The notes beneath the pieces were generated by a model. It searched no databases. It saw only the letters and a program-made list of their open reading frames with translations, and was not told the origin of the DNA. From Candidatus Saganbacteria bacterium (GTDB taxonomy: Bacteria > Margulisbacteria > WOR-1 > O2-12-FULL-45-9): a stretch of DNA of 64,000 nucleotides. Location of the stretch: contig JAFGDE010000008.1 of NCBI GenBank assembly GCA_016932255.1, positions 62,001 through 126,000 on the forward strand. The letters run 5' to 3'. A program made the translations under genes and the position numbers. Below, piece by piece: positions 30,572 through 38,815 of this stretch. Numbering within the stretch: position 1 is the stretch's first letter; each line of letters begins with the position of its first letter.

Positions 30572-30751
30572 TTATAGACAGACGCTGACCAGCGAGCCGC
30601 CGGTAGTTGATTTAATGTGTTCTTCTAAGGCAGCTGTATGGCGGGGATCAATATAATGATCTCTGGAGTTGGAGCCTCCGGATCCGGCATCATCATCCAA
30701 TGGAGGCATCTTGATAACAGGGGTTCGTTTCTTCTTGTTTCTGGGACTCAT
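30572..30751 (-). CDS. Small hypothetical protein (59 aa, below the ORF-track cutoff)
   Basis: Manual translation MSPRNKKKRTPVIKMPPLDDDAGSGGSNSRDHYIDPRHTAALEEHIKSTTGGSLVSVCL*; GGGAGGG RBS; sigma-28-like site upstream. Confidence 0.6.
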   Translation of the reverse strand: MSPRNKKKRTPVIKMPPLDDDAGSGGSNSRDHYIDPRHTAALEEHIKSTTGGSLVSVCL

Positions 30752-30787
30752 AACGGCCCTCCCATTTTCGGATATTTTCTATATATT

Positions 30788-30815
30788 ATATCGGGTCATA
30801 CAGCCGAGAACTTGT
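30788..30815 (-). promoter_or_regulatory. Sigma-28-like promoter for the 59-aa ORF
   Basis: ACAAGTTC-N13-CCGATAT. Confidence 0.55.
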
Positions 30816-30864
30816 ATGAAAAGTTTCCAAAGGTCGCAGCTGTTTCAGTCCTGCTATTAACTGA

Positions 30865-31512
30865 TCAAAGGGTGAGGGGCATGATTATTGAAACTTCTTC
30901 ACCCTCAGGGATCGCTGAAGTCTGAACATAGGCTGATGCGCCTGCGATCTCATCAAATAGCTGTTCCTGGGACAACCCTTCAGGCAACCTTAGTACATAA
31001 GGATGCCCATCTGCGTCTATAGTGCTGACTGATACTGTCGTAACGCCTCCGGGCGTGCCAGGGGTACCGGCTTCAATGTCAGGAGCGGTTCCGCCGCTGA
31101 CCACAACTGTCAGGGTTAATCGGCCGGACAGGGCTGGTTGATGTCTTTCAATTAATCTCAGAACAGTTGTCCGAACAGCGCTTTGGAGATCCCTGAGTTG
31201 TCCTTGCACGGCTTGCTGATCAGCTGTGAAGGGTTCCCCGGCTTCTTGAGCTGCTTCCATGGCTAAAGTAACCTCTGCCGTGCAGAGGCTGAGATCGACC
31301 GGGGCCCCATTAGGTGCGCCAACGGTTTCCAATTCCGGGACCATGTGTTCTGTGATCGATTGATGGTTGGGATTTTTTGGGTCGGGAGTAAAAGGGATGG
31401 GATTGCCGTAAGTGATTGTATTCCCGCCATCCGTTGTTATTTTTGCCGGTGGATTAGGAACCGGTCCTACACTTGGAGTGCCTCCGCCTGGTCCTTGTAC
31501 TGGTCCTGTCAT
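30865..31512 (-). CDS. Hypothetical protein
   Basis: 215-aa ORF with AAGGGGGGG RBS and sigma-28-like promoter. Confidence 0.7.
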   Translation of the reverse strand: MTGPVQGPGGGTPSVGPVPNPPAKITTDGGNTITYGNPIPFTPDPKNPNHQSITEHMVPELETVGAPNGAPVDLSLCTAEVTLAMEAAQEAGEPFTADQQAVQGQLRDLQSAVRTTVLRLIERHQPALSGRLTLTVVVSGGTAPDIEAGTPGTPGGVTTVSVSTIDADGHPYVLRLPEGLSQEQLFDEIAGASAYVQTSAIPEGEEVSIIMPLTL

Positions 31513-31547
31513 AATGATTACCCCCCCTTGTTAGGCATACGTGACTA

Positions 31548-31575
31548 TTATCGGAGTAAGAGCATAAAAACTTGC
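31548..31575 (-). promoter_or_regulatory. Sigma-28-like promoter for 30865-31512
   Basis: GCAAGTTT-N13-CCGATAA. Confidence 0.65.
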
Positions 31576-31664
31576 ATTTGCTCAGCCATGATAATAATCA
31601 ATAATATGATAATAGGTCAAATAGTCCATAGTGTCAAGACTTTTAGTGATATTTCTTGAAAGCC

Positions 31665-32531
31665 TTACTGGTTAAGGGATTCAGACAGAATGATGACCTG
31701 CCTGCCGCTGGCAAAGGCAATATGGTTGACCCCGCTTTCCGGCACTAATTCCTGCCAGTTGTCGAGATGCAAAAGATCTTGTGTGGCGGGGATCAATTCC
31801 GGTAATAGTATGTCTATTTCCATGTAACCATCGCCGAACTGTGATGATAGTTCATCACCAAAACTCAAATGATCCTGTCCTGCAACGGGCAGCTCGTTAT
31901 TATGATTAGCGCCGGTATACACGGCGATCCGGCGGTCTGGCTCGATCAGCGACTGGGTGACGGCCAGGCATCTTTCATTAAGGAATTCAACGATATTAAG
32001 TCGATTAGCATAGTATTCTCCCGTACCGCTAGCATGACAACCGTGCAGACTGATCCCCAGCGCTCGCGCCTGTCTTAAAACCTCCAGTGCACCCGGCAGA
32101 TCTGGATTATAGCCAAACCAGTGGGTTAGGAATGGCCCGAGTGCCTGGGTCTGGCCAAATGCTTCAATTTCGGCTGCGGCGCTCTCTCCGGCAGGCAGGT
32201 GTTCCCAGACCAGATCGGTAATGCCTTGGTCTGCCAGAAGCGGCATTACTTCGCGGGCAAAATATTGCATGGTGGAAACAAGATCAGAGATCTCCTTCTT
32301 ATGGATCTCGCCAAAAGCCACAACCTGTATAGAATCATTTAAAATGCTGGCAACGGCAGATCTAAGGTCCGGGTAATTCGTAACCGTGCGGTCAGGCGCG
32401 GTCTGAGGCGGCGCTATCACTGCGACCGTGGCAGCAGGCGGTTCTTCGGCCGGCGGGCTTATATGGGCCCGGCTTGCGCCGCAACCCGATAAAAGCATCA
32501 TGGTCAGCGGGAGTAATCTCAGGATGTTCAT
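31665..32531 (-). CDS. Lipoprotein with ChaN/Tiki-like domain (start moved to internal ATG)
   Basis: MNILRLLPLTMMLLSGC lipobox; FGEIHKKEISDLV...LVWEHLPAG; family by motif recall. Confidence 0.6.
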   Translation of the reverse strand: MNILRLLPLTMMLLSGCGASRAHISPPAEEPPAATVAVIAPPQTAPDRTVTNYPDLRSAVASILNDSIQVVAFGEIHKKEISDLVSTMQYFAREVMPLLADQGITDLVWEHLPAGESAAAEIEAFGQTQALGPFLTHWFGYNPDLPGALEVLRQARALGISLHGCHASGTGEYYANRLNIVEFLNERCLAVTQSLIEPDRRIAVYTGANHNNELPVAGQDHLSFGDELSSQFGDGYMEIDILLPELIPATQDLLHLDNWQELVPESGVNHIAFASGRQVIILSESLNQ

Positions 32532-32620
32532 AACCTTTGTTCCTCTGATTATTTTTCTCCTAAAAAAAGTGAAAATTTCAGGTTTTTCCAAAGCTTTTAA
32601 AATTGATGTATAATACTGGC

Positions 32621-35600
32621 ATGCCTGCTATTAAGACCCACGCTGATGTGAAAGATATCCTTAAGGGCCTAAACCCGGAACAGATAAAAGCGGTCACTCA
32701 CGGCCAGGGGCCGATGCTGGCCATTGCCGGTGCAGGGACAGGCAAGACCACTGTCATTATCCGCCGCATCGCTTATCTAATAGCCACGAAAAAGGCCAAG
32801 CCCGGCGAGATCCTGGCGTTGACCTTTACTGACAAAGCGGCCGAAGAAATGGAAGCCAGGGTAGATAAACTGGTGCCTTACGGCTATATCGACGTTTCCC
32901 TGGCCACGTTCCACGCTTTCGGCGACAGGGTCCTGCGTGACCATTGCCTTGAACTGGGGCTTGATCCTGATTACCGGGTCATGTCGCGGCCGGAACAGCT
33001 GGTCTTTTTCCGCGAGCATTTGTTCGATCTGCCGCTTAAATACTATAAAACGCTGTCCGACCCGACCAAGCATCTGGACGCCCTGATCAACGTGATCAGC
33101 CGGGCGCAGGACGAGAATATATCGCCTGAGGCTTTTCTCAAGTGGGCGAAGAAACTTAAGGTAGCTGGAAGCCAGGAATCAGTAGCCAGAGAGGAAAAAA
33201 GAAGGTACCTGGAAATAGCCGCGGTCTATCAGAAATATCAGCAGTTAAAGGCGGAAAAGGGGTTCATTGACTTTGGCGACCAGGTCAGCCTGGCCTTGAA
33301 ATTGTTCCGGGAAAGACCGGCCGTGCTCAAGGAATTCCAGCAGCGCTATAAATACATCCTGGTCGATGAATTCCAGGATACCAATCTGGCCCAGTTCGAA
33401 TTGTTAAAGCTTTTAGCCGGAAAAAAAGCCAACTTGACGGTTGTAGGAGACGATGACCAGTCGATCTACAAGTTCCGCGGGGCGGCCATTTCCAATATCC
33501 TGGGCTTTAAGAAGGTCTACAAAAAGACCAAAACAATCGTCTTGACAAAGAATTACCGCTCGTCGCAGATCATCCTGGATACGGCCCACCGCCTGATCAA
33601 ACACAATGACCCTGACCGGCTTGAGGTGAGAGCCGGGATCGATAAAAGGCTGGTTTCTTGTGTGGAACCTGCGACTGAACCCCGATGTGGGAATCGGGGC
33701 AGGCGTCGCGGTTCCACGGGTCGCGGACGGGAGGAACCGACGCGTTCAGCGGCGGGAGGGACCCGTCCGCAGCACCTGCATTTTGACCGCTTGAGCTCAG
33801 AGGCCGATTGGGTAGCTCAAACTATCAAGAGCAAACACGAGAAGGGTTATAAGTACAGCGACTTTGCTATTCTGGTGCGGGCCAACGCTGACGCGGAGAT
33901 CTTCAGGCAATCGCTGAACATGCAGAACATCCCGCACCAGTTCTTTGGCGGGGCAGGACTTTACCAGTATCCAGAGGTCCAGCTGGCCCTGTCGTTCCTC
34001 AAGTCAGTCGGCGACCTGGCCGATTCGCCGGCCCTGTTCCAGTTGTCCGTTTCCCCGGTCTACCAGCTGGACCCGCTGGACCTGCAGAAGATGAACACCT
34101 TTGCCCAAAGGCGCAATCTGACCCTGCATCATGTCTTCAGCCATCTGGAAGATAAGACCGAGGACTTTTCCGTTCTGAGCGACCTGAAAAAGAAGTCCCG
34201 GTCAACGGTGCGCAGGATCATGGATGATATAGAGCACTATCTGGCTTTTGCCAGGGAAAAGACCACAGGAGAGGTCCTCCACCGATTTCTTAAGCGTTCA
34301 GGCTATCTTGAGAAGTTGATGAAGGACGAGAGCGAGGAGAACGACCGGCGCTTGCAGAACCTGGCGCGATTCTTTGATATCCTGCATCAGTTCAAGTCTG
34401 TGGCAGAACTTGACCGGGTGTCTGAGTTCATCAAATATATCAATGTCATGCGCCAGGCAGGGGATAACCCTGAATCAGTGGCTTTTGATCCGGACCTTGA
34501 CGCGGTCCAGGTCATGACCGTGCACAAGGCTAAGGGGCTGGAGTTCCGCGAGGTCTTCCTGGTCTCACTGGTAGCGGAAAAATTTCCCTCACGCAGACGG
34601 AAGGACCCGATCGAACTGCCGCCAGGCCTGATCAAGGAAGAACTGCCTTCAGGCGATTTTCATCTTCAGGAAGAACGGCGGCTGTTCTATGTCGGCATGA
34701 CCCGGGCAAAAGAAGCGCTTTATTTGACCTCATCGGCTGACCTCGGCGGCAAGCGCCAGCGCAAGGTCTCCCAGTTCGTGCTTGAAGCCCTGGACACGCT
34801 CAAGGCCGATATCAGCATGATCAAACGTTCGGCCAAGGAGCAGATCGAGCTGTTCGCGCCGATCGAAGTGATCCTGCCCGCGGCGAAAAAGATCAGATCA
34901 GGTGAGCCGATCTATTTGAGCGCTTCCCAGATAGAGGACTATCTGCTGTGTCCTTTGAAATATAAATATGTCAGTGTTCTGCGCGTGCCGCTCTTGCCCA
35001 ATCACCAGATCATTTATGGCGTGGCCATGCACCAGGCTGCCCAGGCATTGAGCTCGGCCAGGAAGAACAAGAAGAAGTTCACTGAAAAGCAATTGATCGA
35101 GACCTTGCTGCGCAACTGGTCGTCAGAAGGGTTCATCTCCCGCGAACATGAGGAACAGCGTTTGAGCCAGGCTAAAAAGGCCCTGAAACGCTTCTTTCGC
35201 GATGAGCAGAGGTCCAAACGTAGGATAAAATATGTTGAAGAGGAGTTTTCCGTGCCCAAAGGAGACATCATTGTCCGCGGCCGCTGGGACAGGGTAGAGG
35301 AATTGGGCGGGAAAACTTATATCACTGATTTCAAGACCTCAGAGATCAGGGAGCAAGAAGACGCTGACAAGCGGGCCAAAGAGAGCAAACAGCTTAATCT
35401 CTATGCCGCGGTCTGGCAGGAGAAGTTCAAGGACCTGCCGTATCGCGTTGAGCTTTACTTTATGGACAGCGGCCTGGTCGGCTCAGTCGAAAAGGACCAG
35501 GCAGACGTGCTGAAGACCTGGCAGATGGTCAAAGATGTTGCCCAAGGCATCCGTTCCGGCAAGTTCACGGCCAAACCTAATTACCGCTCATGTTCCTATT

Positions 35601-35638
35601 GCGCTTATAATGAGATCTGTCCGGCGGCAGCGGTTTGA
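32621..35638 (+). CDS. UvrD/PcrA-type superfamily 1 helicase with C-terminal PD-(D/E)XK (AddB/Cas4-like) nuclease domain
   Basis: AGAGTGKTTVIIRRIAYLI; VDEFQDTN; GDDDQSIYKFRGA; VMTVHKAKGLEF; ITDFKTSE; CSYCAYNEIC. Confidence 0.92.
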   Translation: MPAIKTHADVKDILKGLNPEQIKAVTHGQGPMLAIAGAGTGKTTVIIRRIAYLIATKKAKPGEILALTFTDKAAEEMEARVDKLVPYGYIDVSLATFHAFGDRVLRDHCLELGLDPDYRVMSRPEQLVFFREHLFDLPLKYYKTLSDPTKHLDALINVISRAQDENISPEAFLKWAKKLKVAGSQESVAREEKRRYLEIAAVYQKYQQLKAEKGFIDFGDQVSLALKLFRERPAVLKEFQQRYKYILVDEFQDTNLAQFELLKLLAGKKANLTVVGDDDQSIYKFRGAAISNILGFKKVYKKTKTIVLTKNYRSSQIILDTAHRLIKHNDPDRLEVRAGIDKRLVSCVEPATEPRCGNRGRRRGSTGRGREEPTRSAAGGTRPQHLHFDRLSSEADWVAQTIKSKHEKGYKYSDFAILVRANADAEIFRQSLNMQNIPHQFFGGAGLYQYPEVQLALSFLKSVGDLADSPALFQLSVSPVYQLDPLDLQKMNTFAQRRNLTLHHVFSHLEDKTEDFSVLSDLKKKSRSTVRRIMDDIEHYLAFAREKTTGEVLHRFLKRSGYLEKLMKDESEENDRRLQNLARFFDILHQFKSVAELDRVSEFIKYINVMRQAGDNPESVAFDPDLDAVQVMTVHKAKGLEFREVFLVSLVAEKFPSRRRKDPIELPPGLIKEELPSGDFHLQEERRLFYVGMTRAKEALYLTSSADLGGKRQRKVSQFVLEALDTLKADISMIKRSAKEQIELFAPIEVILPAAKKIRSGEPIYLSASQIEDYLLCPLKYKYVSVLRVPLLPNHQIIYGVAMHQAAQALSSARKNKKKFTEKQLIETLLRNWSSEGFISREHEEQRLSQAKKALKRFFRDEQRSKRRIKYVEEEFSVPKGDIIVRGRWDRVEELGGKTYITDFKTSEIREQEDADKRAKESKQLNLYAAVWQEKFKDLPYRVELYFMDSGLVGSVEKDQADVLKTWQMVKDVAQGIRSGKFTAKPNYRSCSYCAYNEICPAAAV
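33161..33191 (+). repeat. Heptamer array GTAGCCA-type inside uvrD-like gene
   Basis: GTAGCTG GAAGCCA GGAATCA GTAGCCA GAG. Confidence 0.7.
33662..33770. repeat. Palindromic insertion-like element inside uvrD-like gene
   Basis: GTGGAACCTGCGAC...GTCGCGGTTCCAC enclosing CCCCGAT...ATCGGGG, then GCGGACGGG...CCCGTCCGC. Confidence 0.7.
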
Positions 35639-35640
35639 TA

Positions 35641-35670
35641 GTAGGCTGTAGTCCGTAGGCTATAGTCAGG
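35641..35670 (+). repeat. Heptamer array GTAGGCT-type
   Basis: GTAGGCT GTAGTCC GTAGGCT ATAGTCA GG. Confidence 0.75.
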
Positions 35671-35675
35671 AGGGG

Positions 35676-36737
35676 CTATTCTGATAGTTGTGGGGTTGGG
35701 TGTGTTTCCCCTATAGTTTCAAGTTTATCCCCAAACTTAATGAATCGTTTTTCAGTGTCTTCATATTTTGAAGAAGAATCTTTTAAGTGTTTGCCAAGCA
35801 CAGTGAAGTCATTCATGGCTCGTTCAAAGTCACCATTTAATCGTTTAAGACTATTCATGATTTCTTGCGCTTGTTTTTCAATTCTCATGCCATTTAAGCC
35901 AAGTAGGATTGTTTGCAGATAACCATAAAAAGAATTTGGAGAAACAGGGATTACACGATTGTCTATGGCATATTTGAAAACACCTTTGCCATCATCTAGA
36001 TCTTCGTCCTTAATTATTACTTCGTAATAAACATTTTCCGCCATGATGTACATTAAAGCAAAATCAAGTGTTCCTTCGTCTGGGAGAATGTATTTTCGCT
36101 TTATATCGTCTATGTGCTTTTTCACGTCGCGCACGAACTGTTTTTTAGCGGCAATTCGAGCAGCATCATCCTTGGCCTCAATGACTCTTTTGAAGTTCTC
36201 TAGCGGAAATTTTGAGTCGATTGGGACCATTGCTTCCTTAAGTGTAATGACGGCATCGACCTTTTCGCCACTTTTAAAACGATATTGTTCTTGATAATTT
36301 GAGGGAGGGAGGACTTGTTTTAATAAATCACTAAGAAAAAGTTCCCCTAATCCCCCGCGCATTTTTGGGGCTCTGAGTATTTCTTGCAGCGAAGCGATAT
36401 CCTTGGCCACTTCGTTGACCTGTTTGGTCGATTCCTGTACCTCGCCCAAACGGCCGTAAACGTCCTTGATCGCCTTGGCGGCATTATCCAAACGGGAATT
36501 CGTGTTCTTGTCCAGGTTCTGGATTATATTTGTGAAGTCAGCGTTGACCTTTTGCAGTATATTCTGGTTGTCCGAATAAAGACGGGTGATCGAGCCGCGG
36601 ATCTCTTCCATCTGTTTCTGGATCAGGTCAACAGCCTGGTCCTTTTGGCCGCCGGCGGGCTGCTGGCTGAACTTCAGGACAAGAAAAGCGACAGCCGCCA
36701 GGGTGGCGACGGAAATAATAATAGCGAGCAATTCCAT
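35676..36737 (-). CDS. rmuC: DNA recombination protein RmuC homolog
   Basis: APKMRGGLGELFLSDLLKQVLPPSNYQEQYRF; VDAVITLKEAMVPIDSKFPLENFKR. Confidence 0.93.
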   Translation of the reverse strand: MELLAIIISVATLAAVAFLVLKFSQQPAGGQKDQAVDLIQKQMEEIRGSITRLYSDNQNILQKVNADFTNIIQNLDKNTNSRLDNAAKAIKDVYGRLGEVQESTKQVNEVAKDIASLQEILRAPKMRGGLGELFLSDLLKQVLPPSNYQEQYRFKSGEKVDAVITLKEAMVPIDSKFPLENFKRVIEAKDDAARIAAKKQFVRDVKKHIDDIKRKYILPDEGTLDFALMYIMAENVYYEVIIKDEDLDDGKGVFKYAIDNRVIPVSPNSFYGYLQTILLGLNGMRIEKQAQEIMNSLKRLNGDFERAMNDFTVLGKHLKDSSSKYEDTEKRFIKFGDKLETIGETHPTPQLSE

Positions 36738-36814
36738 AAGGGTTATTATATCAAATCAGCTTGACTTATTCTATGGATTTGGGTAGGCTTGAATAACCTG
36801 ATCCGGGGCTTTCC

Positions 36815-37714
36815 ATGAGAAAAATCATACTATTTTTATTGAGCATAACTCTGTTCGCCTCTCTGACATTTGCCCAAGCCTCTTCTTATGATAAACAGGC
36901 TGCGGCTCTCAAAGAACAGATCGCCAAGATCCGCAATGAGATCACCCGGCTCAAGGCCAAGCAAATAACGATCGCCTCAAAAGCCAGGCAGGCCAAGATC
37001 ATTGAATTGATCGAGGGCCATGAGGCCAGGGTTGAAAGACTGGTCAAAGAGCTTGGTGATATCGAAAGGGCCAGGTTGCAGCAGGTGCGGGAAGCGGAGC
37101 AGCAGCCGTCAACGCCGGCGCCGGCGGCGGCAGAGGAGCCGGCTGAAGAAGAGCTGAGCGCGGAAGAAACGGTTGTTGAAGAGCCGCTGCCGCCAACCAG
37201 TGCCGAGGTCATCGCGCCTCTGCCGGAGCAAGGTGAATATCTGCCGGCAGCGGCAGTACCGGTAAGCCAGCAGCACCGGCTGAACTTTGAGATCGGCAGC
37301 CTGGCAGGTATTTACGCTAATTCAACCGGCATCCTGGGCGAAGTCAGGTTCCCGATGCGTTTTGTCTTGGGCCCGGCCACCAGCTCTTTTCGGTTTTGCG
37401 GCGGCCTGGTCCAGAGCGCGGACATGACCAGGCGGTTCGCGCCTGCCATGGTCGATATAATACTGAACTTCCCGGCCGGTTATTTTTCCGGAGTGGAGAA
37501 CTATCTCGGCGGCGGACTTAACTATGTGGTCAGGATGACCGGCCAGACCGCCGGCACGGTCGGCGGCCAGTGTTTCTACGGCATCGAAAGCTCCGGCTTT
37601 GGCGGCAAGCTGTTCGGCGAGATCGGTTTCGGCATCCTGCGCAGCGGCTTCAGCCCGTCGCACAAGGGCACGACAATGCTGTTCGGCTATCGCAGGGACT
37701 GGGCCCTTTTTTAG
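36815..37714 (+). CDS. Secreted protein: signal peptide, coiled coil, Pro/Glu linker, C-terminal beta-rich domain
   Basis: MRKIILFLLSITLFASLTFAQA; C-terminal region similar to that of 37816-38661. Confidence 0.75.
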   Translation: MRKIILFLLSITLFASLTFAQASSYDKQAAALKEQIAKIRNEITRLKAKQITIASKARQAKIIELIEGHEARVERLVKELGDIERARLQQVREAEQQPSTPAPAAAEEPAEEELSAEETVVEEPLPPTSAEVIAPLPEQGEYLPAAAVPVSQQHRLNFEIGSLAGIYANSTGILGEVRFPMRFVLGPATSSFRFCGGLVQSADMTRRFAPAMVDIILNFPAGYFSGVENYLGGGLNYVVRMTGQTAGTVGGQCFYGIESSGFGGKLFGEIGFGILRSGFSPSHKGTTMLFGYRRDWALF

Positions 37715-37736
37715 TTGATAATAAGTGATAATTTCC

Positions 37737-37764
37737 TTGACAATCAAAGCTTGTTTGTTATAAT
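37737..37764 (+). promoter_or_regulatory. Sigma-70 promoter for 37816-38661
   Basis: TTGACA-N16-TATAAT. Confidence 0.75.
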
Positions 37765-37815
37765 CCGCACATAATGACCCTCGATAAACTCGAGGTGAAA
37801 AGGAGGTGAAACGAA

Positions 37816-38661
37816 TTGAAAAAAGCAATCGCACTTTTTACTGTTATCGCTTTCGCAGTGGCTCTCGCGGGTATGGCTTCCGCCCAGATGGACAACCGGA
37901 CACCGGCTGAAAAGCTGGCTTCCGGTCAACAGTACTTGAAGACTCTTGATGCCAAGATCATCAAGTATCGCAAGCTGGGCAACGCGGCCGTGGTCAAGAA
38001 ACTGCAGGCCGACAAGAAGTCCACTATTGCGCGCATGAAAACGTGGAAGGCGCAGATGGAGGCCCAAGAGGCAGCTCCGCCGCCGCCACCGCCAGCTCCG
38101 CGGCCAGTTGCTCCGGCCCCGCCGCCACCAGCCCGTCCTGCGGCACGACCTGCCGCTCCGGCTCCGGCTGGCTTATTCGGTATGGGCTTGAACACTGACT
38201 TTACCGTCGGTTATATCGCCGGTAACGGAGTTATGTTCGCCAGAGGCGACCTGGTCTTGGGCGACGCCTTAGGGATCGGGCCAATGCTGGGCATGTCCGA
38301 GGATTCAGTCCAGTGGAAGCTCGGCTTGGGCGCGGCAATGGGCAAGGATATCAACGACAACGAGAAGAAAGCTCTTCCGTTGATGATCGATGGTGTTCTG
38401 AACATCCCGGCCGACGTCATGGGCGGTGTTGAGTCATACATCGGAGGCGGCGTTAACTATGTCCTTTATGGCAGCGAGAAGCTGGGTGGTTCTTACGGCG
38501 GCCAGGTCTATTATGGCGTTGCCGGGGATATCGGTCTTGGCGGCAAATCATACGCCGAGCTCGCGTATACCATCATCCGCTCGGGCGCGGACGCCGGTCA
38601 CACGGTGCCGTATTCCATGAAGGGTATTGGCGTCAACTTCGGGACTCAGATCGTATTATAA
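37816..38661 (+). CDS. Secreted protein with Pro/Ala-rich linker, paralogous to 36815-37714
   Basis: TTG start after [14 protein letters not shown]; signal peptide; GVESYIGGGVNYVLYG...GLGGKSYAELAYTIIRSG. Confidence 0.75.
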   Translation: MKKAIALFTVIAFAVALAGMASAQMDNRTPAEKLASGQQYLKTLDAKIIKYRKLGNAAVVKKLQADKKSTIARMKTWKAQMEAQEAAPPPPPPAPRPVAPAPPPPARPAARPAAPAPAGLFGMGLNTDFTVGYIAGNGVMFARGDLVLGDALGIGPMLGMSEDSVQWKLGLGAAMGKDINDNEKKALPLMIDGVLNIPADVMGGVESYIGGGVNYVLYGSEKLGGSYGGQVYYGVAGDIGLGGKSYAELAYTIIRSGADAGHTVPYSMKGIGVNFGTQIVL

Positions 38662-38733
38662 GCAGAAGGGCCCTTGCCTTTTTTAAAGAGAACAAGGATA
38701 CTTTAAGAAGGGGACGGGGCCCTTTCTGTTTCT

Positions 38734-38815
38734 AGAGAATCGAAAATCGACAATCGTAAATAGATAATCGGAGCATTCCTATTCTCGATTCTCGATTATC
38801 GACTATCGACTCTCA
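38734..38815. repeat. Inverted pair of heptamer arrays (AATCGAN)
   Basis: AATCGAA AATCGAC AATCGTA AATAGAT AATCGG / reverse arm TATTCTCGATTCTCGATTATCGACTATCGACTCTC. Confidence 0.85.

Noticed and set aside
30566-30634. GCTGCCTTA...TAAGGCAGC inverted repeat as an ncRNA or terminator
   Set aside because: Loop over 50 nt, no T-tract, and it overlaps the 3' part of the 59-aa ORF; may be chance.
32525-32580. Sigma-28-like site TGAAATTT-N13-GAGAAAA before the ChaN-like lipoprotein
   Set aside because: The -35 half matches but the -10 half does not.
38665-38726. AGAAGGGCCC...GGGCCCTTTCT inverted repeat after 37816-38661 as a standard terminator
   Set aside because: Possible, but the loop is long (about 40 nt) and no clear T-tract follows; left uncalled.
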